DNA from: Phoronis ovalis | Lineage: Eukaryota > Phoronida > Phoronidae | Direction of reading: 5' to 3' | DNA length: 15,982 nt | Assembly: GCA_028565635.1 (NCBI GenBank) | Contig: JAOXYB010108047.1 | Span: 22,116-38,097, forward strand | Shown: one piece after another, positions 1 through 8,568 of the stretch | Position numbering within the stretch: position 1 is the first letter of the stretch | Layout: every line of letters begins with the position of its first letter | Notes under the pieces: generated by a model | What the model was told of the DNA's origin: nothing | What the model saw: the letters and a program-made list of their open reading frames with translations, nothing else | The model's database searches: none | Translations under genes and position numbers: made by a program

Positions 1-204
1 CTGTTTCAGCATTTGTTAAACATCTTATCGCCATATTTTAGAATGAAAGGGCTTCATTATAACATTCTACCTGTAGATAAATAATCCCCCCAGTTTAGAA
101 CCGATATTTTTTGTAAAAGTTTTTTTGATTCTTGATTTATACTACGTTGTTTAAAACATCATACAATATCTTACGATTTTGTGATCGTGAAACCTATATG
201 TTAG

Positions 205-205
<1 letters not shown>

Positions 206-239
<34 letters not shown>
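206..239. repeat. (TA)17 dinucleotide microsatellite
   Basis: There are 17 uninterrupted TA units, followed directly by a short GTGTGTTGG stretch. The array is perfect, so it is probably length-polymorphic and prone to slippage or cruciform formation. It produces the tyrosine-isoleucine run in the plus-strand frame 132-317, which I treat as a chance frame. Confidence 0.97.
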
Positions 240-244
<5 letters not shown>

Positions 245-360
245 TGGTTTCACAGCCATCCAGAGTTTAATGATACTAAGAGTGATCATACGGCGAGAGG
301 GATTACCTTTTGCTTAATATTAGTTACTTTTTATTTTTATTTGTTGTATTGTGTTATTAG

Positions 361-435
361 ATACTGTGTGCTTTCACGTCGTGCGTAACATTTATTAATT
401 GGCAGTGCTTCGCGCGGTACTTTACTATGTTTGCA
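361..435 (+). CDS. candidate 25-codon internal exon (unrecognised)
   Basis: A long T-rich tract at about 323-358 ends in TAG at 358-360, a good 3' splice site. The next 75 bases are open in one frame only and are followed at 436 by GTAAGA, a good 5' splice site. The exon would hold exactly 25 codons, phase 0 at both ends, starting ILCAFTSCVTFINWQ. It is clearly richer in G+C than its flanks. The peptide has several Cys, Phe and Trp and resembles no family I know. The two other frames stop inside the interval. Splice-like signals are common in T-rich DNA, so this remains a weak candidate. Confidence 0.15.
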
Positions 436-1639
436 GTAAGATATTAAGATATTATCATAGCTATTAGACATAGTTTTAATTCACCGTTTTCGTGTACTTT
501 AAAATTAACTGCTGTTTTCTGTAGTTGGAATTATATTTTACTCCATACACATCGCTTGTTTATTATAATAACAAATACAGTCGCACTTACGAGTTTATTT
601 GTGTTCAATTCAAAACGGAAATGAAATTATTGTAGATTTCTTGAAAGCGTTGATCTGCTGTTTAAGTCTATTCAAGTCATTATTCAGACACAAGTTTAGT
701 TTATCAATCCTTTATTACATTACTCTAGAACATTATAAATACAGATTCATTTATATTTAATATAGGTCTAAAAACATAAAGGTGACTTCATAGGGTTTAC
801 GATAGTTTTTATACAGACATATTTTACCAAATATTTCCAACATCATATCTCACATTTGTATAACATTTCGCTTTATTTATATTATTAGTTTTAAAATCGA
901 ATTGTTTAAACTAGCACTCTGATATATTAACATGCAAGATTCCTTGAATTTATGATTTCTTTTCATTAAAAAATATAAATTATATTTTTGCAAGGTAACC
1001 TTAATTTCCGTGCAATATATGCGTCGCACATAATACATGTACTGTGTCACTGTGTCGTTCCTGTTCTGATTTAATTCAGTGATTATAAATTACACTTTTG
1101 ATTCATATGTTGCCTGTACATGTATATTTTATTAAAAATTTAAAAGGTTAATGAATTTCTTTATAGTTAGTCATTAACTGCGTCTTCAGCAGTTGGCATA
1201 GATTCCTTTTTTATAATTTAAGCGGGTTAATGACATGTAGTTTTGTTACATTTAATTATAAAAATGCGATCTTCGGTATCTCCTGCCACGCAATATTATA
1301 TACGCATTGTATAGTGCTTATTTGTATTATAATAATAGAATACCATGTTTTCTGCTAAAACTGTTTGTGCAGTGAAATTATCATGTAATTGTAATGCTTT
1401 TTATTATTAAAAACTACTCTACAATAATATCACAGATGTGATTCTTATGAAATAAAAAAACAAAAAACTGAACGCCCTTTTCCACTTATGAGTCTCCAAT
1501 TTAAACGAACAAAAATGTAAGTAATTTAATCAGTCACCATTTCACCATGTGGCTACAATACAAAAATATATAATAAATAGCGACACAAGGTAAACCCCTA
1601 GTTTATCCAATAATTCCTGGTTACTCGTCATTAACCAGC
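436..1639. other. AT-rich non-coding stretch
   Basis: I see no gene, tandem repeat or RNA gene here. The stretch has scattered poly-A and poly-T runs and two TACATGTA octamers at 1034-1041 and 1117-1124. Frames on both strands are closed at chance frequency. Confidence 0.6.
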
Positions 1640-1651
1640 AGCGCATGCGCA
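1640..1651. promoter_or_regulatory. NRF-1-like palindrome
   Basis: AGCGCATGCGCA contains the perfect 10-bp palindrome GCGCATGCGC and differs from the NRF-1 consensus YGCGCAYGCGCR at one end position. It is striking because everything around it is AT-rich. NRF-1 sites normally sit in GC-rich promoters, and no promoter is otherwise visible here, so function is uncertain. Confidence 0.35.
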
Positions 1652-2276
1652 ATTCATAAAATAAAGTAGAAAAGTTACAATAAATCATAACAATAATAAA
1701 GGTTACTGCTTTATGAATCTTTCATAACCTCGTTATATATAATTCCCAGTTGGATAGAATGAGATTAAACGCAAAATGCCAAACGATAACTTCTTTTGTC
1801 ATTCAATTAAATATAACCTAAAAAGAAAATCGGTTATATCCTGCGACGAAAATTAAATCCATTCACAAATAATTTTTAATGAAATTGTGTCCCCTGATGT
1901 ATATATACAAAACCAAGAGATATAACTCCTCAGGTTGCAGTTTTCGTTTTTCGTATCGGGGTGATTTCTATATCTAAGGCGAAGCACAATGCTCATGACG
2001 CGAAATCATTTAATTAGTCTAGTTGTTTCTCATCTTGAGAACAATTGACAGTCCGTCGCGAATACACCTTGGTACAGACTAACGTGACTGGCACTATATA
2101 GCGTTTGTAATGCTTTTCCTTTTTGCCTTCGCACATCAAATTCATTATCTTCGGCAATTGCTAAACATTTAAATATAACTTTTTTTGTTCACACAAATAC
2201 TGTATGCATTGTTGGCTCATTTTTAAAAGCAACAACATATATATATATAGGTGTCAGTTGAAAGGCAGTCTATGCG
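1652..2276. other. AT-rich non-coding stretch with a possible weak core promoter
   Basis: No gene is supported. TATATATA lies at 1900-1907, and about 30 bases on there is an initiator-like GCAGTT at about 1938. A 19-codon ATG frame follows (1989-2048, beginning MLMTRNHLISLVV). All three elements are common by chance at this base composition. A short AT run (2237-2249) precedes the CRE at 2277. Confidence 0.4.
2237..2249. repeat. short (AT)n run
   Basis: Thirteen bases of alternating A and T. Read on the minus strand it lies about 28 bases downstream of the CRE at 2277-2284, the usual layout of an upstream activator and a TATA element. No convincing transcript follows on that strand. Confidence 0.7.
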
Positions 2277-2284
2277 TGACGTCA
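2277..2284. promoter_or_regulatory. full palindromic CRE (TGACGTCA)
   Basis: A perfect TGACGTCA sits inside the 10-bp palindrome GTGACGTCAC (2276-2285). This is the consensus for CREB/ATF family bZIP factors. By composition, well under one occurrence is expected in 16 kb, and a second copy lies at 12868-12875. The nearby AT run could act as a minus-strand TATA element. Confidence 0.45.
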
Positions 2285-2285
2285 C

Positions 2286-3146
2286 CCTCCTTAATTATTC
2301 ATGAAGATATGCGACGGAAAAAGTGGCATATTCAAATAAATGCAAAATTCAAATGAAACCGCTTAACTGTCTAACGGTATCTTACCTTGCAATACAGATA
2401 TTTTGTAATATTACCGTTAAATAGGACCTTACCATAAACTAAATTTCCATTTTTTAATATTCATGCTGTGGATATTCTAAGAAGAACAATATTCTGAATC
2501 ACTAAAAAAATAGAAAATCTAGTTTAACCTATTACTAAAAATGATAATTAAATTCTACTAATTTGATATTTCAAACATTAATAATTTTAATTTAGTTTGC
2601 TTGTTTTTTTTTGGTGAAATATTGGTACTACGTATAAAGCAATACATTTGAAAACATTTGCCCACACTGATAGCACATCAGAAAAAATAGACACAGCATA
2701 CATACTGGAATTTGTTTAAAACATAAATACGGAAACAAGAGCATATAAATGACGCAGGTATCGATAGATGGCGTAATAGTTGAGATTGAGTATCAATGTT
2801 ATCCTGTCATAATTACAGGAAATGAATGTATCAATTGTTTCATAATTTTGTCACTTCAGCATACTTGCTTCTTATTGACTTTATTTTGCATATTCCAGGC
2901 GCAAAGTTTGACTTGTATGATCCTTTTTTATATATTTTGGAGGTTTCTTCTGTTTGACTCATTCACTGACTGCTGAGTGCATGTTTGCTTGAACTAGCTT
3001 TTGGTTAATGAATTTATATTTGTTTTGATTTTTTGTTTTCGTCTGCTGGAGTCTCTCGTTTAAAAGATATATTTTAAAACGTATACTTCGAAGAAATATT
3101 GGCTTTAAAATTGTTTTATCATGTTGATGTTAAAGCTTTGGGGTTA
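2286..3146. other. AT-rich non-coding stretch
   Basis: No gene is supported. The plus-strand frame 2749-2976 is hydrophobic and AT-driven, and I read it as chance. Within it, a pyrimidine-rich tract ending in CCAG at 2898 makes a reasonable splice acceptor, followed by 18 open codons (AKFDLYDPFLYILEVSSV) in another frame. That is too little to call an exon. Confidence 0.5.
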
Positions 3147-3296
3147 CTAAAGTAATATCTTTTTAACAAATACAATTTTTTCCCTTTGTACTGATGCTCG
3201 CAGTGCTCTCCAGTTATCCTCCAGATGGCGCTTGGAATGTCGTAGGTTGTAAATCTGTAACACAAAGTATTCTTGCCAGCATTCTTCCCGATCCTT
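3147..3296 (-). CDS. candidate terminal exon of a minus-strand two-exon model
   Basis: On the minus strand a pyrimidine-rich tract ends in TTCCCAG at 3297, a strong splice acceptor. It is followed by 49 open codons and a TAG stop at 3149-3147. The peptide starts KDREECWQEYFVLQ and includes RHSKRHLEDNWRALRASVQ. It is rich in charged and aromatic residues and probably helical, unlike most AT-driven frames in the window. The exon starts in phase 0, in frame with the upstream candidate exon at 3363-3464. The Trp and charged pattern vaguely recalls the segment after an F-box, but I do not claim that family. A different frame (3119-3349, minus) is also open here, so the coding evidence is only compositional. 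Confidence 0.25.
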   Translation of the reverse strand, partial: KDREECWQEYFVLQIYNLRHSKRHLEDNWRALRASVQREKIVFVKKILL

Positions 3297-3362
3297 CTGG
3301 GAATACACATGAATAAGATATAGACACACCGTAATATAAAATCAAGCATCGGTAGTCTCTAC

Positions 3363-3464
3363 TGCAGACTTGTAGACTATACATCTTATAAATAGTTTGG
3401 AAATTATTTTGGATTCGAACATTAGATATTTATATTCCTCAATTGTCCTACTGGGGCATGTTAA
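3363..3464 (-). CDS. candidate upstream exon of the minus-strand two-exon model
   Basis: A T-rich tract ending in CGAG at 3465 could serve as a splice acceptor. It is followed by 34 open codons (TCPSRTIEEYKYLMFESKII within them). The exon would end at a GTAGAG donor at 3362-3357. The implied intron, 3362-3297, is 66 bases, GT-AG, and phase 0 on both sides. It contains the only in-frame stop (3344-3342) between the two open blocks. Without splicing, the same frame is open over roughly 137 codons (3560-3150) with that single stop. A 66-base intron is short for a mollusc. A decayed gene or plain chance explains the data nearly as well. Confidence 0.22.
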
Positions 3465-3566
3465 CTCGAAAAAATATATAATCAAATTTGCAGTATATAA
3501 CCCTCTGTAGGACTTAAGAGAATAATATTTAACACATTTTCCGAGAAAAAACATTAACAATAATAG

Positions 3567-3786
3567 GGTCTGAAATCAGATTTGGATGTACAAGTATGTA
3601 CAGGTGTTAGTCAGAGTTATAAGCTATTAATATTTGACTTGCTGCCAACGCATGTCGCCGCTGAAAGTTCAGCTGGTGGTCACAGTGAGTTTCTAACCAA
3701 ACATATATGAATTACAAATTTGATGCATAAACTTGGAGTTGAATCTGCCGTCGTTGAGCAGCAAGACAGGCGAATGACCTGGTTGT
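3567..3786 (+). pseudogene. coding-like frame interrupted by one stop (unrecognised)
   Basis: One plus-strand frame reads 47 codons (with DLLPTHVAAESSAGGHSEFL near its end), then TGA at 3708-3710. It continues in the same frame for 25 codons (MHKLGVESAVVEQQDRRMTW near its end) to TAA at 3784-3786. G+C is higher than the background and the codons are not AT-driven. There is no ATG at the front. A GTGAGT donor-like site lies at 3685-3690, so the first part could instead be an exon. A degraded gene, a transposon fragment or chance are all possible. I recognise no domain. It lies just beyond the minus-strand candidate, and both need not be real. Confidence 0.18.
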
Positions 3787-3880
3787 AATCCAGTCAATGC
3801 ATAGTGTTGCTAGGTGTAAATAAAATAGCAGTTTAATACCACAGTCGGTACCAGGTGTCAGTGGTCCCACCGGGGGCGCA

Positions 3881-3909
3881 GTGTGTGTGCGTGTGTGTGT
3901 GCTGTGTGT
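3881..3909. repeat. interrupted (GT)n microsatellite
   Basis: GT repeats run from 3881 to 3909, broken by GC interruptions at 3890 and about 3901. Just upstream is a GC-rich patch containing CCACCGGGGGCGCAG. On the minus strand it translates as the alternating histidine-threonine stretch of the frame 3858-4142, which is therefore repeat-driven. Confidence 0.9.
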
Positions 3910-3925
3910 CTTGGGGCTAACAGAG

Positions 3926-4007
3926 ATGTGTCATACGTATGAGATTGTGAGTGCACATATATATCATGTGTCATACGTATGAGATTGTGAGTGCACATAT
4001 ATATCAT
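3926..4007. repeat. exact 40-bp tandem duplication
   Basis: Two identical 40-base copies (3926-3965 and 3966-4005) are followed by two more matching bases. Each copy contains the perfect 12-bp palindrome TCATACGTATGA and ends in an AT run. Identity of the copies points to a recent duplication. The minus-strand 94-codon frame across this region owes part of its length to the duplication and to the GT run. Confidence 0.95.
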
Positions 4008-4152
4008 ATCTAAAAATGTAGTGCATGATGAAATGTTATAAAAACTAACATATTTTTCTGCTTTTGGCTTGTAACGTGGTCCAATTTTCGATATTTTTGG
4101 CATAATTGATTGTAGTTTGGCTCTCAGCAGCACACTCGACAAAAACGTACAT

Positions 4153-6238
4153 GGAAGTATAAGAATTATCCATAAAATATTTTATTTAATACAACTCTTG
4201 TTTCTTCTTTCCTATGAGAACACAAATACGCCTGCATAAATGCCCACACTTATGATACTGATCGATTTGTATGTATTGGCTGCATTAATAAATAAGCGGA
4301 ACTCATCACAGGTATCAAAGAAATGCGATATGAACACGTGATCTAAAGTACAAAAGTCATGTGTGGCGACTGATCGGCAACTTCATAAATACTATACTGC
4401 ACGTAAAGGTTTTTTTTTTCTTATATCAGATTTAGTATATCATGCAGAATCTCGGCTCAGATAAATTCGATAAGCCAAATGTATAAATATATTTGCGAAA
4501 GTACATAACATCTATCATTGTTGTTCTACGGTAATATAGACTACACAAACATATCTGAACATATGTTATTCTGAATAGTGATATCGATCTTATCGCATTA
4601 ATATCGTCATATTTAATCTAGATGCATAAACTTAAGTGATTCTTCTACAGACAAGAGGGTTTCCAGTAGCAATAAGTTTTAGAGGATAAATGCTTGTCGA
4701 TAGCATGCGAATTTTCTGAGTACATTACACTGAGCATAAAGTGAGTAGATAACTCATGAACCAGTACGTGTGTGATTTCTGGAAATTCAATAACGTGCTG
4801 TAATTTAATTACTTGAGGAATATCGTATTATGGGATTAGCAGGTGTAAATACAAGACAGTTTGTATGGAGTCTTATGCAATTTTAAAAGCTATCATTCAT
4901 GATCGATGCCAAACAGATTTACCGAAAATATAATATAAAACGGACTGCAACATACTTAAAGTTGTCTATACAATAGTTTATGGGGCTGTTTGATTGAGCA
5001 GGTCTGAAAATTAAAAATTATGAAGTGTCCACTATAACGGCACTGTTTACTATCAACTTAAGTTGAGCTTGTTAACTAAGCTATATATTAACTTGACCAT
5101 TAAATAATAACATTTATCGCCATTCCAACCATAGTTTCTTATCCCATGTAGCGTTGCAAGGCATTGCATACGACCACAGAAGATTCGTGCCAAATGGACA
5201 ATAGATAATATTTCACCAGAATAGTTCGTGTTACACATTCAATTTTTATTTATAGAATTGTTAATATTCACGGTGATATTTTGTACCATTACATCCTGCG
5301 AATACTCGTATAAAAATAATCTATACCCAGGATGGATATTTATAATCTATTGTAGTAAATTGATTAGGCTAGATGACGATGTGAAACAATGGTTTTCCTT
5401 TTGTTTAAAGATGACCAATGAACATTCATAGTCGAAAGAACAATGTAGGAATAGATAGGCGATTCTAGAATATAACGATTCTCTTTCGTTTTAACATGAT
5501 GTTGAATTACCATAGATGATATCATTGCCATGATAAAAACTAGAAGTTCACTTTGAATGTCTTAAAATAGTCACAGCCGTTAAAGAAATTAAAGTGGAAA
5601 TTACGTTACACCAGATCTCTTGACTCTTGGGAATCCCTTATTGTAAAGACAGCTACTTTACCTAATATAAACTTTAGAAATGTAATTGAACAGAGCAGAT
5701 TAAATCTGTTGGGATTAAGATTCTATTAATGTTTTTTGTACTGCTGACTTTTAACCAAGTCAAGGTTTGTGTATACTCATTAAAATAGCAATTTAAATGT
5801 CGCAGCTGCATAACGGGAAATATCAGGCAGATATTGGAATGATTCTTGAATGAAGTCAGAGGCAAACATTTTAGGTCGTATGTAGACTTTATTGATTTAC
5901 ACGTGTCTTTTACTATACCTGTATCATATAATAATGGGACATTGGTTATGTAACTTATACACTAGCAGACTAATAATTGTCTACCTTACGTAGAGTGTTT
6001 AATGTATAACTTTACAGCAGAACATTTTTCTGTCTGATAAAATTGAGAAAAAAAATAAGAAGTTCGTTGTCATACGTCTAGATACAGGATTTGATAATAC
6101 AATAGCTGCTGTGTAAAAGTGGAGAGATAATAACCAACTGCAGAGTCAAGATACGACAATAAAGAAAATTGTTTCAAAGTCACCATTACGCAACTCTTAC
6201 GTAACCACTTGCATTGAATTTGAAGAAATTGCTCGACC
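4153..6238. other. AT-rich non-coding stretch
   Basis: No supported gene, tandem repeat or RNA gene. A T10 run lies at 4410-4419. Frames 5053-5238 (minus, 61 codons, ATG start), 5228-5431 (plus), 5674-5865 (minus) and 6070-6255 (minus) are of chance length and lack good context. One imperfect inverted repeat at 5053-5095 is listed separately. Confidence 0.55.
5053..5095. repeat. palindrome and imperfect inverted repeat
   Basis: TCAACTTAAGTTGA (5053-5066) is a perfect 14-bp palindrome. It also forms the left arm of a larger imperfect hairpin. AGCTT (5066-5070) pairs with AAGCT (5078-5082) around a 7-base loop, and CAA/TTAA segments pair further out, giving about 13 pairs over 43 bases. It is too short and irregular to call a microRNA precursor. 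Confidence 0.5.
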
Positions 6239-6480
6239 ATGGATTTCCTCTGCACGCGTATACGTTCAAATACCGTGTCGACGTCATCACGTAAATGGTT
6301 TCACCGAGAACGTATGCAGCCCGCTGCAGTGAAGGATGGTTCTAGATCACCCGGAGCTACCTCAAATCATTTAAATTTGCATCGAATACAGAACATGATG
6401 CAGAGTCATATATGCGTCAACGATAATCACACGTGGACGTTTAGAAAACGTACCCATACGTACAGCGGTCCTGGCCTCAA
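6239..6480 (+). CDS. candidate first exon of a plus-strand two-exon model
   Basis: An ATG with A at -3 and G at +4 (GACCATGG) opens 80 codons plus two bases. It ends exactly at a consensus splice donor, GTAAGT, at 6481; unspliced, the frame stops there at TAA. Codons are less AT-biased than the surroundings. The peptide begins MDFLCTRIRSNTVSTSSRKW and is rich in Arg, His, Ser and Asn. It ends with HTWTFRKRTHTYSGPGL. There is no signal peptide or transmembrane segment, so if secreted it would need an upstream exon. I recognise no domain. It joins in phase to the candidate exon at 7160. Confidence is limited because the frame is not longer than chance predicts. Confidence 0.3.
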
Positions 6481-6481
6481 G

Positions 6482-7159
6482 TAAGTTACATAGTAATGCT
6501 TATAGTCATAGTAACCATCATCAATCGACTTTGCCTTAATCACACTAACGAATTTCTACCACCTGATCTAAGTTGTCCCCGGTAGGTATTTTGACCTCTT
6601 CCGTGAAAAAAAAACACCTATTCGGTTCTTGTTCGCTCATAACCGGGTTCTTTCTGTGGACGAGATAACTTTTCTATATTCTGCATCTGGTGCTCAAAAA
6701 TATAGATTAAAAACTGATTCTCGCCCTGCTCTCTTAAGTAATAACAAGCAAAGTCTTGGTGTTCTCTGCAGTTTAAAAAGTGTATTTTTATTGTTTATCA
6801 ACAATAGCTAGGATTTGATATTTGCTATAATTTACAAAATGAATTAATAAATCGTGAAAAAATGTGTTTAAAGAACTAATAAATCAAAATTTACATGGGT
6901 ATCACTTACAAATCCCAAGTATTAGACTAGGCATATAGATAGTGTAATTAAAACAAACAAATATTCATAAATTCAATGTATTACGTAAAAACATGTTAAA
7001 AATCATTGCTCTGTAGGCAAAGGTAATATTTATAATTCAAATTGGTAACAAGGATGTCTCTGTAGGTTAACATTCTAAGAAGAATTTGTTTTTGTTATTC
7101 GTTACTCTCCATCTTAGCTATATATAATAAATATTTACATTCTCTGTTTTTGAAAACAG
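6482..7159 (+). other. possible 679-base intron (from 6481), otherwise AT-rich
   Basis: The interval starts with the GTAAGT donor and ends with TTTTTGAAAACAG at 7159, a moderate acceptor with a pyrimidine-rich stretch before it. An alternative acceptor, GTTCTCTGCAG, lies at 6771 and would add only 13 codons before a stop. The plus-strand frame 6629-6811 falls inside and has no ATG start; I treat it as chance. Confidence 0.2.
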
Positions 7160-7292
7160 GCATCGTACCATTGGATATTCGTGTAGATGTAACGAACGCA
7201 ATTGCAGCGTCAACACGTACATATATAGCAATTCAATTTCGGTATTACATATTAAATACTTTGTGTACAAGTGTGCCGCTATGTTCAATTAA
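7160..7292 (+). CDS. candidate second exon, cysteine-bearing peptide end
   Basis: After the acceptor at 7159 the first base completes a Lys codon begun by the two leftover bases of the 6239-6480 exon. Then 43 codons follow to TAA at 7290-7292, starting HRTIGYSCRCNERNCSVNTY. The joined product would be 124 residues. The C-x-C-x4-C cluster and the preceding WTFR faintly recall secreted cystine-knot cytokines such as IL-17. The length, missing signal peptide and missing downstream cysteines argue against that, and I do not assign it. A second frame is also open here (7150-7374), so frame choice rests only on phase with the first exon. Confidence 0.2.
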
Positions 7293-7392
7293 CAAAGTAA
7301 ATCTTCTATGTTCAGTAAGATTTTCACAAGGTAGCGTAGTTATGAATATCAACAATTTGTTTAATGGCTACTAGATTTGAATATATCTTATA

Positions 7393-7408
7393 TTTTTTTT
7401 TTTTTTTT
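7393..7408. repeat. T16 homopolymer
   Basis: Sixteen consecutive T. On the minus strand this is an A16 tract, which could be the tail of a retrocopy. The sequence before it on that strand shows no coding or SINE-like content, so a simple repeat is the better reading. Confidence 0.9.
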
Positions 7409-7490
7409 GCGTTTGCGGAAAACTAGGAACGTATTATTTTGATATCGGCATAATATTTGCTGTACTAACTCAAATAGATGCTAACACAAT

Positions 7491-7541
7491 AATGTATATA
7501 ATGTATATAATGTATATAATGTATATAATGTATATAATGTA
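7491..7541. repeat. 9-bp minisatellite (AATGTATAT)n
   Basis: Five perfect copies of AATGTATAT (7491-7535) are followed by a sixth that diverges after six bases. Nine bases is three codons, yet no open frame of note results. The perfect copies suggest recent or ongoing slippage. Confidence 0.95.
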
Positions 7542-8526
7542 AATACTGTTATGTGATGTAGGAGTGTGTGTACCTTAGCGTACCGCTCACTTCATTTCCC
7601 TTGCATAAGGAAGATAACTAATGTTTTTTCTAGCTATACAACCAATCACTATTGCGGTGCTGTCGTTTAATATTCAACAGCTCTAAGAACTTGTATTTTT
7701 TCCGGAAGATATTTCATGTTTCCGTACTACTTATAGACTACTGCTGTGCTAATTTTAATATTCAATATGTTGATATACATGTATACGCCACTAAAACATG
7801 ACAACGCAGGTGGAACATGATTAATAGTTACATAATAACAAATCAAATCAGACTTATTCCACCTGAGCCTAAATTTTATTTCGGTTACATAATTTGCAGA
7901 AAAGGGTGCAGAGTAATACTGGTCTAAGTCCACAATGTATTTTTATTGTTGCCACTTTTAATTACACAGGACGTAACTGCGATTTTATAATTCGAGGTTA
8001 TTAACACAGTGTTTTTTATAGCGACTTCCTATACTTTTTTCGTAATATCCTGTAGTTATACTTGAATATCAAATAAATAAACGCCCCCTTATAATTGTAC
8101 AATAGCGTCGGTTAACTGATCTTATACTTACTTTGCATCTATCTTGGTTTTCTGGTTATGATGAATGTTGCGCATTTGGTATTATAACGCACGAGTGTTC
8201 GTTAAAACCTTTAATCAGCCTGCCGTAGACAAATCTAAGAAATTGTCAACCTATCATGCTCGTCAACTATAATGTTTTTGTAGACGTTACGGTCATATGA
8301 AGAATGAGTAAGTTTTGCCGAACAATAGTCACCCCGTTAAACATTAAAGACATAAAAGACAAGCTTATTTGATTAGAAAAAATACAACAAAACATAATTT
8401 AGTGATTTACCCGTTTTGAGTACAACACAGATTTCAAACAGTTAAATATTTCAGTAAAGTTCCTGTAAACGGACATTTTTTTGGAGAATCATCTGTTTCT
8501 TCTACGTTTTACTATTCAGTGACTTG

Positions 8527-8568
8527 ATATAGCTGTTCGTTTCATATAGCTGTTCGTTTCATATAGCT
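8527..8568. repeat. 17-bp tandem repeat, 2.5 copies
   Basis: ATATAGCTGTTCGTTTC occurs at 8527-8543 and 8544-8560, followed by the first 8 bases of a third copy. The copies are identical. Nothing around it suggests a function. Confidence 0.93.

Noticed and set aside
132-317. 61-codon plus-strand ORF
   Set aside because: Its middle is the translated (TA)17 microsatellite, and the flanks are unremarkable.
3411-3458. tRNA or SINE on the minus strand (GTTCGAATCC B box, TGCCCCAGTAGG A-box-like)
   Set aside because: The A box has a mismatch, the T-arm and D-arm stems do not pair, and there is no acceptor stem.
3858-4142. 94-codon minus-strand ORF, the longest in the window
   Set aside because: Much of it is the 40-bp duplication and the GT run translated. 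A frame of this length is expected about once or twice by chance here. A different 35-codon ATG frame (4152-4045) overlaps it and is equally unsupported.
5053-5238. 61-codon minus-strand ORF with ATG
   Set aside because: Chance length, poor start context, no splice sites or domain. Its end is the palindrome at 5053.
7393-7408. Poly(A) tail of a minus-strand retrocopy
   Set aside because: No gene-like or SINE-like sequence precedes it on that strand, and no target-site duplication is visible.
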